From positions 670,841 through 734,840 of the forward strand of contig NZ_JAMTCH010000003.1 of NCBI RefSeq assembly GCF_024171735.1: a stretch of DNA of 64,000 nt, read 5' to 3'. Below are positions 16,633-24,883 of this stretch, piece by piece. Under the pieces are notes generated by a model. The model saw nothing but the letters and a program-made list of their open reading frames with translations, was not told the DNA's origin and did no database searches. Origin of the DNA: Prauserella alba. GTDB lineage: Bacteria; Actinomycetota; Actinomycetes; Mycobacteriales; Pseudonocardiaceae. Position 1 is the first letter of the stretch. Each line of letters starts with the position of its first letter. Position numbers and translations under genes: made by a program.

Positions 16633-17657
16633 CGCTCACCGCCGACCCCGGCCTGGCGAAGCACGCGCTCACCACGATGTGGACGATCCGCCGCTTCGAG
16701 GAGGCGGTCGACGACATGTTCGCGCGAGGGCTCATGCACGGCACGATGCACCTGTCGATCGGCCAGGAGGCCGTGCCGACGGGCGCCTGCATGGCACTGT
16801 CCGAAGGCGACTACATCACGTCGACCCACCGCGGTCACGGCCACTGCATCGCCAAGGGCGCGAAGCTGGACGCGATGATGGCCGAGCTGCTGGCCAAGGA
16901 GACCGGCTACTGCCGGGGCCGCGGCGGATCGATGCACATCGCCGACGTCGCCACCGGCAACCTCGGGGCCAACGGCATCGTCGCAGGCGGGGTGCCGATC
17001 GCCGCCGGCGCGGGGCTGGCCGTGCGCATGCGCGGCGGGTCGCAGGTCGTCGTCAGCTTCTTCGGCGACGGTGCGGTCAACGAGGGTGCCTGGCACGAAG
17101 GGGTCAACCTCGCCGCGATCTGGGACCTGCCGGTGGTGTTCGTGTGCGAGAACAACCGCTACGGGATGTCGATGTCGGTGGACAGGGCGTTCAACGTCGA
17201 CACACTCGCCGAACGTGCGCGCGGGTACGGCATTCCCGGGGTGACGGTGGACGGCAACGATCCGCAGGCCGTGCACGACGTCGTCACCGACGCCGTGCAG
17301 CGTGCCCGGTCGGGAGGCGGGCCGTCGTTCGTGGAAGCGCTGACCTACCGCTGGAAGGGCCACTCCAAGAGCGACAAGAACCTCTACCGCACCCGTGAGG
17401 AGATCGAGAGCTGGCGCGAACGTGACCCGATCGCGGCGTTCGAGTCGGCCGTCACCGGTGCTGCCGCGGCGACGGCACCGTCCGTGCCACCCGCACTGTC
17501 CGAATCGGACGTCGAGGAGTGCCGCATCCTCGCGCGCGACCGCGTGCGGGAGGCGATCCGCACCGCGAGCGCCGCGCCGGACGCCGACGCCGCCACGTTG
17601 ACCGACGCCGTGTACGCCCCGGCGGGGGCGCCGATCGCCGGAGGAACCCGAGGATGA
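16629..17657 (+). CDS. TPP-dependent dehydrogenase E1 alpha subunit (acetoin-dehydrogenase-like)
   Basis: The 342-residue protein is an E1 alpha of the pyruvate/acetoin dehydrogenase group. The thiamine-pyrophosphate motif runs from [13 protein letters not shown] near residue 140 to CENNRYG about 30 residues later. [13 protein letters not shown] near residue 62 and the [10 protein letters not shown] loop are also present. It lacks the long N-terminus of branched-chain E1 alpha and matches the acetoin dehydrogenase AcoA size. The GTG at 16629 overlaps the preceding stop (GTGA). The acyloin-cleaving versus 2-oxoacid-decarboxylating specificity cannot be read from these motifs. Confidence 0.92.
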   Translation: MTLTADPGLAKHALTTMWTIRRFEEAVDDMFARGLMHGTMHLSIGQEAVPTGACMALSEGDYITSTHRGHGHCIAKGAKLDAMMAELLAKETGYCRGRGGSMHIADVATGNLGANGIVAGGVPIAAGAGLAVRMRGGSQVVVSFFGDGAVNEGAWHEGVNLAAIWDLPVVFVCENNRYGMSMSVDRAFNVDTLAERARGYGIPGVTVDGNDPQAVHDVVTDAVQRARSGGGPSFVEALTYRWKGHSKSDKNLYRTREEIESWRERDPIAAFESAVTGAAAATAPSVPPALSESDVEECRILARDRVREAIRTASAAPDADAATLTDAVYAPAGAPIAGGTRG

Positions 17658-18742
17658 CGACGACCAGCGACGTGGGCACCGGCGCGGTGACGGCCGCCGG
17701 AACAGAACCGGTCACCGGCGGCGCTGCGGCCGGTGGAACGGCTCCGGCAGTGGCCGAACCGCGCACCCTCACCTACTCCGAGGCCGTGCGCGAGGCGATG
17801 GCACAGGCCATGACGGCGGACGAGAGCGTGTTCCTGTTCGGCGAGGACGTGGGCACCTACGGCGGTGCGTTCGGCGTCAGCGGTGACCTGGTGCACCGGT
17901 TCGGCACCGAGCGGGTGCGCGACACCCCGATCAGCGAACTCGGCATCGTCGGCGCCGCGGTCGGTGCCGGGCTCGCGGGCATGCGCCCGATCGTGGAGAT
18001 CCAGTTCTCCGACTTCACGGCGCAGGCGATGGACCAGATCGCCAACCAGGCCGCGAAGATCCACTTCATGCTCGGCGGTGCGGCGACCGTGCCGATGGTG
18101 TTGCGCGCGCCCGGCGGTTCGGGAACCGGCGCGGCCGCGCAGCATTCGCAGAGCCTGGAGGCGTGGTTCGCCCACGTGCCGGGGCTGAAGGTGGTCATGC
18201 CGAGCACGGCTGCCGATGCGAAGGGCCTGCTGCTCAGCGCGATCGATGATCCGAACCCGGTGATCGTGCTGGAACACAAACTGCTCTACAAGCAGAGCGG
18301 GCCGGTGCCGGAGGACCCCGTGCGGGTGCCGCTCGGCGAGACGGCCGTCCGGCGCACCGGTGCGGACGTGACGATCGTGGCCACCGGCGTGATGGTGCCG
18401 CGTGCGCTGGAGGCCGCCGAACGGCTCGCCACCGACGGGGTGTCGGCCGCCGTGCTGGACCCGCGCACGCTCCGGCCGCTCGACGATCAGACCATTGTGG
18501 ACAGCGTGGCGGCGACGGGACGGGCCCTGCTGGTGCAGGAGGCGCCGAGAACCGGCGGGTTCATGTCCGAGATCGCGGCGAGGATCGTCGAATCGCCCGC
18601 GTTCGGCCGGTTGCAGGCGCCGGTGTCCCGGCTGTGCGGTCTCGACGTGCCGATCCCGTACGCGCCGCAGCTCGAACAGGCCGCCGTGCCACAGGTCGAC
18701 GACATCGTGGCGAAGGCGGGGGAGTTGGTGCGGCGATGGTGA
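17654..18742 (+). CDS. TPP-dependent dehydrogenase E1 beta subunit (acetoin-dehydrogenase-like)
   Basis: The 362-residue protein carries the catalytic Glu region [17 protein letters not shown] and the [15 protein letters not shown] stretch. It also has [13 protein letters not shown] and the C-terminal transketolase-C region ([18 protein letters not shown]). It pairs with the alpha subunit as an alpha2beta2 E1. A 36-residue Ala/Gly/Thr-rich N-terminal extension precedes the conserved domain and looks disordered. ATG 17654 overlaps the E1 alpha stop, and its own stop lies 7 nt inside the E2 gene, so expression is tightly coupled. Confidence 0.92.
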   Translation: MTTTSDVGTGAVTAAGTEPVTGGAAAGGTAPAVAEPRTLTYSEAVREAMAQAMTADESVFLFGEDVGTYGGAFGVSGDLVHRFGTERVRDTPISELGIVGAAVGAGLAGMRPIVEIQFSDFTAQAMDQIANQAAKIHFMLGGAATVPMVLRAPGGSGTGAAAQHSQSLEAWFAHVPGLKVVMPSTAADAKGLLLSAIDDPNPVIVLEHKLLYKQSGPVPEDPVRVPLGETAVRRTGADVTIVATGVMVPRALEAAERLATDGVSAAVLDPRTLRPLDDQTIVDSVAATGRALLVQEAPRTGGFMSEIAARIVESPAFGRLQAPVSRLCGLDVPIPYAPQLEQAAVPQVDDIVAKAGELVRRW

Positions 18743-19959
18743 ACAACCAGGTCCCGCTGGTGATGCCGAAGATGTCGATGACCATGACCGAGGGCGTGTT
18801 CGTCGCGTGGCACAAGGCCGAGGGCGACGAGGTGCGCCAGGGCGAGGTCGTCTGTGAGGTCACCACGGACAAAGTCGACATGGAGGTCGAGGCGACGGTC
18901 GACGGTGTCCTCGCCCGCCTCGTCGCCGCGCCCGAGGACGTCATCGCCGTCGGCGACCCCATCGCCTATGTCGACTCCGAGGCAGAGGACCTCCTGGACG
19001 GGCTGTTCGACGGTCCGGCCCCCGAACCGGAGACCGCGACGTCCCCGGAACCGGAGACCGCCGCGGAACCCGCGCCGGCACCGGAATCGGCACCGGAACC
19101 GGCGGGTGTACCGGTGTCGGCGAACGGCGCCGCCGCAGGGGACCCGGCCCGGCCGCCCGCCGCGGTGCCCGCAGCGCGCCGGTTGGCGGCCGAACGGGGA
19201 GTGGACCTCGCGGCGCTGACCGCGACCGGCCCGTGGGACACGATCCGCGTGGCCGACCTTCCGGCGGAGGAACCGAACCGCGGCGGATTGCGGCCGGAAC
19301 CGGCTGCGCCTCCGGCGAGTGCCCCGACCCGGCGGCGGGACGGGCGCGCCGCGGTCGCCCGCCGCATGACGGCGAGCGCCGGCGTGCCGCAGTTCGTGCT
19401 GTACCGCGACGTCGACCTCGACGAGGCGCAGCTCCGGCGAGGCGGGGTGAGCTGGACGGTCGTGTTCACCCGCGTGCTCGCCGCGGCGCTGCGCAGGCAT
19501 CCGGAACTGAACGCCACCTGGACCGACGGCGGGGTGCAACCCTGCGACCGGCTGTCGGTCGCGGTCGCCGTCGACACCGAACGGGGGCTGCTCGCACCCG
19601 TGCTGACCGACCCGGACTCCGGCGACCTGCCGGCCCTGGCCCGGCGCATCGACGACGTCGTCACGCGAGCCAGGACCGGCAGGCTGGAACTGCCGGAGCT
19701 GTCGGCGACCGCGTCGAGCACGATGTCGAACCTCGGCGGCAGCGGCGTCGGCGGTTTCCAGGCCTTGCTGACGCCACCGCAGGCCACCGCACTCGCCGTC
19801 GGCACGGTCGAGCCGCGGGTCGTGCCGGTGCCGGGCGGGATCGGCACCCGGCTGCGGTGCACCCTCGGGCTCAGCGTCGACCACCGGGTCGCCGACGGCG
19901 TCGCAGGCGCGCGGCTGCTGGCCACGATCGGCGAGCTGCTCGGCGGCGAACTCGGATGA
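18736..19959 (+). CDS. Lipoyl-domain acyltransferase E2 of the dehydrogenase complex
   Basis: The 407-residue protein has three parts. An N-terminal lipoyl domain carries the lipoylated lysine in [11 protein letters not shown] near residue 44. A Pro/Glu/Ala-rich flexible linker leads to an E1/E3-binding domain ([15 protein letters not shown] near 140). The C-terminal catalytic domain has the active-site motif DHRVADG near residue 382. It transfers the acyl group from E1 to CoA. Only one lipoyl domain is present. No E3 gene follows, so the complex must borrow a dihydrolipoyl dehydrogenase such as the lpdA at the left edge of the window. Confidence 0.93.
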   Translation: MVNNQVPLVMPKMSMTMTEGVFVAWHKAEGDEVRQGEVVCEVTTDKVDMEVEATVDGVLARLVAAPEDVIAVGDPIAYVDSEAEDLLDGLFDGPAPEPETATSPEPETAAEPAPAPESAPEPAGVPVSANGAAAGDPARPPAAVPAARRLAAERGVDLAALTATGPWDTIRVADLPAEEPNRGGLRPEPAAPPASAPTRRRDGRAAVARRMTASAGVPQFVLYRDVDLDEAQLRRGGVSWTVVFTRVLAAALRRHPELNATWTDGGVQPCDRLSVAVAVDTERGLLAPVLTDPDSGDLPALARRIDDVVTRARTGRLELPELSATASSTMSNLGGSGVGGFQALLTPPQATALAVGTVEPRVVPVPGGIGTRLRCTLGLSVDHRVADGVAGARLLATIGELLGGELG

Positions 19960-19970
19960 ACCCGGTCTCG

Positions 19971-19976
19971 TATGAT
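19971..19976 (+). promoter_or_regulatory. Candidate leaderless -10 element (TATGAT) of the IspD-like gene
   Basis: TATGAT is followed by 7 nt and GTG 19984, giving the leaderless layout seen at several genes in this window. It would allow expression independent of the upstream operon. Confidence 0.45.
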
Positions 19977-19983
19977 CTCCGCC

Positions 19984-20739
19984 GTGGCGGAACGGAGAAC
20001 CCGGCGAGGCTCGGCGGGCCGGAGCCGCCGGGTTCCGCCCGCGGCCGGCGTCGTGCTGGCCAGCGGGGCCGGGACGCGGGTCGGCGCGGAGATGAACAAG
20101 GTGTACCTGCCGCTGGCCGGGCGCAGGCTGGTGTCGTGGTCGCTCGACGCGTTCGGGCGGGTGCCGGAGATCGGCGCCCTCGTGCTCGTCGCGCGTCCGC
20201 AGGACAAGGACCTGGTGGACTGGGTGCTGGACCGCGAGGTCGACGCCTCCGTGGAGGTCGTCTACGGCGGCGAGACGCGGCAGGAGTCGGAACTGCGGGC
20301 GCTGCGATGGCTGTCGAGCCGTATCGACGAGGGTTCGGTCGACACGGTGCTGATCCACGACGCCGCCCGGCCGCTGGTGAGTCCGGCGCTGATCGCGGGA
20401 GTGCTCCACGAGGCCCGCGAGCACGGCGGTGCGATCCCGGCCTTGCCGGCGGGTGACCTGGTGGCCGTGGACGAGGCGGGCGAGCTCACCGGACAGGAAC
20501 CGGCGTCGATCGTGCGTGCCCAGACACCGCAGGGCTTTCGCGCCGGGCCCCTTCTCGAGGTCTACGAACGTGCCGCACGGGACGACTTCGTGGGCACCGA
20601 CACGGCCTCGGTGATGGAACGGTTCTCCGGGCTTCCGGTGCGGTGGGTGCGCGGGGAGCAGCAGAACTTCAAGATCACCTACCCGCACGATCTGGTGGTC
20701 GCCGAGCAGGTGCTGGCCGCGGCGGATTACCGGACGTGA
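19984..20739 (+). CDS. IspD/TarI-family cytidylyltransferase (MEP cytidylyltransferase-like)
   Basis: The 251-residue protein has the IspD fold signatures: nucleotide-binding VLASGAGTRVGAEMNKVYLPL near residue 28, the family signature LIHDAARPL, TPQGF, and KITYPHDLVVAE near the C-terminus. The catalytic Arg/Lys pair (GTR and NK) is kept. IspD turns 2-C-methyl-D-erythritol 4-phosphate plus CTP into CDP-methylerythritol; TarI homologues use ribitol 5-phosphate. In actinobacteria the housekeeping ispD normally sits with ispF and carD, which are absent here, so this is probably a paralogue. I prefer GTG 19984 because of TATGAT upstream; ATG 19972 is possible. The context beside a polyol PTS suggests a polyol-phosphate substrate. 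Confidence 0.85.
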   Translation: MAERRTRRGSAGRSRRVPPAAGVVLASGAGTRVGAEMNKVYLPLAGRRLVSWSLDAFGRVPEIGALVLVARPQDKDLVDWVLDREVDASVEVVYGGETRQESELRALRWLSSRIDEGSVDTVLIHDAARPLVSPALIAGVLHEAREHGGAIPALPAGDLVAVDEAGELTGQEPASIVRAQTPQGFRAGPLLEVYERAARDDFVGTDTASVMERFSGLPVRWVRGEQQNFKITYPHDLVVAEQVLAAADYRT

Positions 20740-20759
20740 CGTCGACGAGGACGGAAGCG

Positions 20760-21119
20760 ATGGGCGCGAAGGGAACGATCGAACACGCCACGCTCGCCTG
20801 CCACCGGTGCGGCCGCGAGACGCGACACGAACTCGCCTACGCCGGGCGGCTGCTGGTGGTCACCACCTGCCTGACGTGCGGCACCTCCATCGAACGGGAC
20901 GTCCGCCGCCGGTACCTGCAGGACCTGCGGCACCGGATGCTCAGCAAACCCGGCCGCATGGCCCGCAGACTGCGCAGGCACCCGGTGGGGTTCACCGGGT
21001 CGCTGCCGCGCACGGCCGCGCGCAAGCCGTGGCGGCTGGCGGACGAGGTGCGGCTCGTGTGGTCGGCCGCGGCGGACGCCCGCCGCCGTCACTCCGACGA
21101 CGGCGGGCGCGACCGCTGA
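20760..21119 (+). CDS. Small basic zinc-ribbon-like protein
   Basis: The 119-residue protein has two CxxC pairs near the N-terminus (CHRCG and CLTCG, about 24 residues apart), a typical zinc-ribbon spacing. A strongly basic C-terminal half with many Arg residues follows. I do not recognise a named family. ATG 20760 has GAGGA 8 nt upstream; a GTG at 20736 overlapping the IspD stop is an alternative. It is the last gene of the rightward island and convergent with the aldo/keto reductase. A nucleic-acid-binding or small accessory role is possible. Confidence 0.6.
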   Translation: MGAKGTIEHATLACHRCGRETRHELAYAGRLLVVTTCLTCGTSIERDVRRRYLQDLRHRMLSKPGRMARRLRRHPVGFTGSLPRTAARKPWRLADEVRLVWSAAADARRRHSDDGGRDR

Positions 21120-21147
21120 GCGATCGCCGCTCAGCGCCGTCCGGACG

Positions 21148-22146
21148 TCAGAGCGATTCGGGGCTCTTCGTCTCCCGCGGGTCGGTGACCACGACGTCGC
21201 CGAGTGCCTCGTCGATGGCCGTCATCAGGTCGTCGTCCAGCGTCACGCCGACGGCCTTGACGTTCTCCTGCACCTGCTCGGGCCGGGAGGCGCCGATGAT
21301 CGCCGAGGCGACGTTGCGGTTCTGCAGCACCCACGCCACGGCCAGCTGTGCCAGCGACAGGCCGGCCTGCTGTGCCAGCGGGGTGAGCTTCTCGACCCGC
21401 TCGAGCACCTCGTCGCGCAGGAACTTCTGGACCGTGTTGGCGCCGCCCTTCTCGTCGGTCGCGCGTGAGCCTGCGGGGAGCGGCCGGCCCGGCTTGTACT
21501 TGCCGGTGAGTACGCCCTGCGCGATCGGCGACCACACGATCTGGCTCATGCCCTCGCGCTCGGACGCGGGCACGACCTGGTCCTCGATGACGCGCCACAG
21601 CATGTTGTACTGCGGCTGGTTCGACACGAACGGGATCTTCAGTTCGCGGGCCAGTTCGGCACCGCGGGTGATCTGCTCGCCGGTCCACTCCGAGACGCCG
21701 ACGTAGAGCACCTTGCCCTGCCGGACCAGGTCGGCGAAGGCCTGCATCGTCTCTTCGAGTGGCGTCGTGTGGTCGAATCGGTGCGCCTGGTACAGGTCCA
21801 CGTAGTCGGTGCCGAGGCGCTTCAGCGAGGCGTGCGCCGACTCCATGACGTGCTTGCGGCCCAGGCCCTTGTCGTTCGGGCCCTTCGGGCCGGTCGGCCA
21901 GAAGACCTTGGTGAAGATCTCCAGGCTTTCACGGCGCTGCCCCTGCAGGCCGCGGCCGAGCACCGATTCGGCGGCGGTGTTCGCGTACACGTCGGCGGTG
22001 TCGAAGGTCGTGATGCCCGCGTCCAGGGCCGCCTTGATGCAGGCGTGCGCCTGGTCCTCCTCCACCTGGGAACCGTGGGTGAGCCAGTTGCCGTACGAGA
22101 TCTCACTGACATTGAGGCCGCTGCGGCCGAGACGTCGAAACTCCAT
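21148..22146 (-). CDS. Aldo/keto reductase, voltage-channel beta-subunit type
   Basis: The 332-residue TIM-barrel oxidoreductase belongs to the branch that includes E. coli YghZ and potassium-channel beta subunits. It has the catalytic Asp and Tyr (DTADVYANTAAE), a Lys in TKVFWPTG, and His in YQAHRFD. The NADPH-binding C-terminal IIGASRPEQVQENV stretch is present. Substrates are small aldehydes such as methylglyoxal in related enzymes. A TAGGAT -10-like element (22153-22158) ends 6 nt before ATG 22146 and no ribosome binding site is present, so the mRNA is probably leaderless. It is convergent with the zinc-ribbon gene. Confidence 0.92.
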   Translation of the reverse strand: MEFRRLGRSGLNVSEISYGNWLTHGSQVEEDQAHACIKAALDAGITTFDTADVYANTAAESVLGRGLQGQRRESLEIFTKVFWPTGPKGPNDKGLGRKHVMESAHASLKRLGTDYVDLYQAHRFDHTTPLEETMQAFADLVRQGKVLYVGVSEWTGEQITRGAELARELKIPFVSNQPQYNMLWRVIEDQVVPASEREGMSQIVWSPIAQGVLTGKYKPGRPLPAGSRATDEKGGANTVQKFLRDEVLERVEKLTPLAQQAGLSLAQLAVAWVLQNRNVASAIIGASRPEQVQENVKAVGVTLDDDLMTAIDEALGDVVVTDPRETKSPESL

Positions 22147-22152
22147 ACCCGG

Positions 22153-22158
22153 ATCCTA
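22153..22158 (-). promoter_or_regulatory. Candidate leaderless -10 element (TAGGAT) of the aldo/keto reductase
   Basis: TAGGAT on the minus strand ends 6 nt before ATG 22146; no Shine-Dalgarno sequence can fit. Confidence 0.5.
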
Positions 22159-22278
22159 GGGGCTTAGTTCGCGTGGCTAACGACCCGGAGGTGTGATGCT
22201 CGAGACGTCTCGCGCTGGGGTGGTCCGACGACCTCGAAAGTCATCTCACGGCAGCGGGCCCGCGGCAGGCTCACGTCG

Positions 22279-22950
22279 TCACGGGATCGGGTCGCCCGCC
22301 TTGAGCCGCGGTTTCGGCACCCGCAGCCGCCGCAGCTGGCTCGCCCGCACGAACGCGTACCAGCCGAGGGAGGCACCGCGGATCGTCTCGTTCGGGAACC
22401 GCTCCCGCGCGGCCTTCGTCACCCGCCTGCCGTTGATGAAGCCCTCGACCAGCATGCCGAGCAGGAAGATCGTCGTGACCAGCGTGGCGTACTGCTGGAT
22501 CGCCACGACCGGCACCAGCAGCGACAGGAACACCAGCACGGCCAGCGGCATGAACAGGCCCAGGATGTTGCGCCGCGAGTCGATCAGGTCGCGCACGTAC
22601 TGCTTGACCGGACCGCGGTCCCGGGGGAGCAGGTAGCGCTCGTCGCCGGCCATCATCTTCTCCCGGCGCTCGCGGGCGGCGACGCGGCGCGCTTCCTTGT
22701 CCTCCTTGGTCACCGGGTTCTGCTTCTTCAGCTCCCGGTTCCGGCGGATCGCCTCGCGCGTGGTGGTGGGCGGCGGCGCGACCGGGCCGCGGCGCTTGCC
22801 CTCGGCCTCGACGCGCCTCGGCGTCGGCCTGCCCTTGCCCGGGGTGTAGCCCTTGGGCACGTCGGACTCGCCCGACCCGTCGACGTCGACCGTGGTCTCG
22901 GCGGCATCGGATTCGGACTTCTGGGCATTGCCCCGGCGCAGGAACCTCAC
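22279..22950 (-). CDS. DUF3043 membrane protein
   Basis: The 223-residue protein has a long charged cytoplasmic N-terminus with VPKGYTPGKGRPTPRR, a feature of the actinobacterial DUF3043 family. A basic stretch PRDRGPVKQYVRDLIDSRRN precedes two membrane helices (about 135-185), and a basic C-terminal tail follows. Function is unknown. The GTG at 22950 is preceded by TACCCT (22957-22962) with 6 nt between, so the transcript is probably leaderless. It is divergent from the HesB/IscA-type gene at 23147. Confidence 0.85.
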   Translation of the reverse strand: MRFLRRGNAQKSESDAAETTVDVDGSGESDVPKGYTPGKGRPTPRRVEAEGKRRGPVAPPPTTTREAIRRNRELKKQNPVTKEDKEARRVAARERREKMMAGDERYLLPRDRGPVKQYVRDLIDSRRNILGLFMPLAVLVFLSLLVPVVAIQQYATLVTTIFLLGMLVEGFINGRRVTKAARERFPNETIRGASLGWYAFVRASQLRRLRVPKPRLKAGDPIP

Positions 22951-22956
22951 GCTGCC

Positions 22957-22962
22957 AGGGTA
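22957..22962 (-). promoter_or_regulatory. Candidate leaderless -10 element (TACCCT) of the DUF3043 gene
   Basis: TACCCT on the minus strand ends 6 nt before GTG 22950. Confidence 0.45.
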
Positions 22963-23146
22963 TTGCAGTGCTCACTGCCGTTGTTCAGGCGGTCGGCGGA
23001 TGTGCCACCATGGCGGCCGGGGAACAAGACGGCCGTCCACCTTGTTGCCTCCGGTGGAATACTGGAGTGAGCATGGGGAATGTCCGCTCCGTGAGGCGAC
23101 TGCCGTGCGGAGATCGAGCCCCGGGACAGCGACTTGAGGGAGTGCC

Positions 23147-23518
23147 ATGACGACCGCTGAGCAGACCGGCAACAACGCCGCCGAGGAGGCCACCCACGGC
23201 GTCATCCTGACCGAGAGCGCCGCAGGCAAGGCCAAGGCGCTGCTCGACCAGGAGGGCCGCGACGACATGCACCTGCGTATCGCGGTGCAGCCGGGCGGCT
23301 GTGCGGGCCTGCGCTATCAGCTCTTCTTCGACGAGCGCGAACTCGACGGCGACCTGTACCGCGACTTCAACGGCCTGCGCGTCGCGGTGGACCGGATGAG
23401 CGCCCCGTACGTCGAAGGCGCCCAGATCGACTTCGTCGACACGATCGAGAAGCAGGGCTTCACTATCGACAACCCGAACGCGGGCGGTTCCTGCGCCTGC
23501 GGCGACTCGTTCCACTGA
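23147..23518 (+). CDS. HesB/IscA/ErpA-type iron-sulfur cluster carrier
   Basis: The 123-residue A-type carrier has the three conserved cysteines: one in QPGGCAGLRYQ near residue 50 and two in the C-terminal CACGDSF. It passes Fe-S clusters to apo-enzymes. The gene starts at ATG 23147 with GAGGGA a short distance upstream and ends before a hairpin terminator. ErpA-like and IscA-like members cannot be separated by these motifs. In other actinobacteria a similar gene lies close to the respiratory cluster, as here (ctaC follows 3.5 kb later). It could serve the Rieske protein QcrA or quinolinate synthase NadA. Confidence 0.92.
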   Translation: MTTAEQTGNNAAEEATHGVILTESAAGKAKALLDQEGRDDMHLRIAVQPGGCAGLRYQLFFDERELDGDLYRDFNGLRVAVDRMSAPYVEGAQIDFVDTIEKQGFTIDNPNAGGSCACGDSFH

Positions 23519-23551
23519 GTCCCGCCCCGCGGCGGCGGGGGCATGCGAACT

Positions 23552-23594
23552 GCGAAAACGGGCGTCGGTCTTCATGACCGGCGCCCGTTTTCGC
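23552..23594 (+). terminator. Intrinsic terminator after the HesB/IscA gene
   Basis: A 19-bp inverted repeat with one mismatch (arms 23552-23570 and 23576-23594, loop TTCAT) contains TTTT near the end of its right arm. It stands 34 nt after the stop codon. Confidence 0.75.
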
Positions 23595-23689
23595 TGTCGT
23601 CGGCCGGTCGAACGTCGCCGACCGGCCTCGGGGACGGGGAGTGGGGCCGCGATCGCCGTTGACCGCGGCTCCCGTGAGCGTGCCTGGTG

Positions 23690-23938
23690 TCAGACGTACG
23701 CGTCCAGTCCTGATACCTGAGCGTGACATGCCTCGTTCACATTCCACGGCCGAGCGGAGGGATGCGGCCGCTGCCCGGGTACGTGTGGACGCGGAATGTC
23801 CCGGCAGTCGGCGATGAGGTCGTTCAGGGACTCCGGCTCGGGTGCGCCCGGCGCGGTACGGAAGGCGGGGACGCGGTCGGCGGACGTGCCGTCGGCAGCG
23901 GTGTCGTGGGCGCTGGAGGTGTCGTGGGCGCTGTTCAT
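23690..23938 (-). CDS. Possible small secreted-like or regulatory protein of unknown function
   Basis: This 82-codon frame has strong GC bias at third positions, as real genes here do. It begins with a repeated SAHDT motif, contains an acidic stretch PEPESLNDLIADCRD and a Pro/His/Arg stretch, and ends in EACHAQVSGLDAYV with two cysteines in all. A TACGTT element about 8 nt before ATG 23938 could give a leaderless mRNA. No homologous family is recognised and no modification enzyme is nearby, so a peptide precursor role is not supported. The surrounding 23595-24106 interval holds nothing else I can call. Confidence 0.4.
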   Translation of the reverse strand: MNSAHDTSSAHDTAADGTSADRVPAFRTAPGAPEPESLNDLIADCRDIPRPHVPGQRPHPSARPWNVNEACHAQVSGLDAYV

Positions 23939-24106
23939 CGCGACCGAACGTAAGCAGCGACGGGACCGGGCGACAGGCTTACCGGCCGGTAGTCGCGCTG
24001 TACCGTCCGGTAGTCGCTCGGCAGGGTTAACGTGCTCGTGAATCGAGCTCGGGCAGCGACGCGTGGCGGGGGCGGAGCCCGCCGTCCGGTGCGGCTTCGG
24101 GTCGGG

Positions 24107-24842
24107 TCAGAACAGCGACGCCTGGCTTCGCGCGAAGAACGCGTTGTCCACCGCGATGATGCCGCCCAGGATCAGCGTGCCGAACGGTTCTGCGAGCGGA
24201 TAGGGCCGGCTCAGGTTGTAGGCGTCCTCCCTGGAGAACATCGGCGGCTTGCGTTCGCACTCGACGACCTTCTGCCCGCCCGCGTCGGACAGGTTGTCGG
24301 ACAGGTTGAGGACGTTGTTCCGGATGCCGCCCATCTTCAGCTCGCCGATCCGCGCTCCCGACGCATACAGTCCCATCGTGATCCGGCCGACGAGCGTCTC
24401 GGACTCCACGTGCCCCAGCGGTGTCCCGTCCGGCAGGGTGACGTCGAAGCGGGGCCTGGTCGCCGACTGTGCACGGAGGGCCCGTGCGATGTGGAAGTAC
24501 GGCGCGCCGGAGGCGTCGATCAGCTCGTAGTGCTGGGACAGCCCCGCCCCGCCGCCGTCGTCGCTGTGGGGTGCGGGCCTGTTTCGAGGCGTCCGGATCC
24601 ACCTGGACGATCGCGCCGAGCAGCGTGCCCGCCTGGTCGGTCACCGCGTAACTCGCGTTGACGAGCATGCCGACGAAGAACCGCTTGTCCTGCACGATGT
24701 GCAGGGCAGGGGCGGTGTACACCGGACCGGCGCCGAGCGGCGCGGCGGCGCCGGGCTGCGCAGCGCGGCCGGGAGGCGGCGCGGCGCCGGCGTTCCACCA
24801 GCGGAACCCGCCGCCAGGCCGGGCTCCACGGCGAGACGTCAC
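24107..24842 (-). pseudogene. Tubby/LURP-one (scramblase-like) family protein, frameshifted
   Basis: Two frames on the minus strand read as one protein. The first part (from about 24842) has an Ala/Pro/Gly-rich start with a WWN motif and then LHIVQDKRFFVGMLVNASYAV and GAIVQVDPDASKQ. Near 24563-24568, at CACCCCACAG, the frame changes. The second part continues as SDDGGGAGLSQHYELIDASG, PLGHVEVESETLVGRITMGLY and ends SQASLF at 24107. Alternating beta strands and the GRITMG-type centre resemble the Tubby C-terminal-like fold of LURP-one/phospholipid scramblase relatives, but this assignment is tentative. It lies downstream of asnB, separated by a hairpin. A single-base sequencing error is an alternative to real decay. 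Confidence 0.6.
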
Positions 24843-24849
24843 CGGAGAG

Positions 24850-24874
24850 CCCGGGCCGGAAGGGCCGGCCCGGG
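24850..24874 (-). terminator. GC-rich hairpin after asnB
   Basis: A 10-bp GC-only stem (arms 24850-24859 and 24865-24874, loop AAGGG) starts 9 nt downstream of the asnB stop. Confidence 0.55.
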
Positions 24875-24883
24875 GTGCCCGAC

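Noticed and set aside
18487-20688. 733-codon open frame on the minus strand
   Set aside because: It is antisense to E1 beta, E2 and the IspD-like gene, which have intact motifs and overlapping starts.
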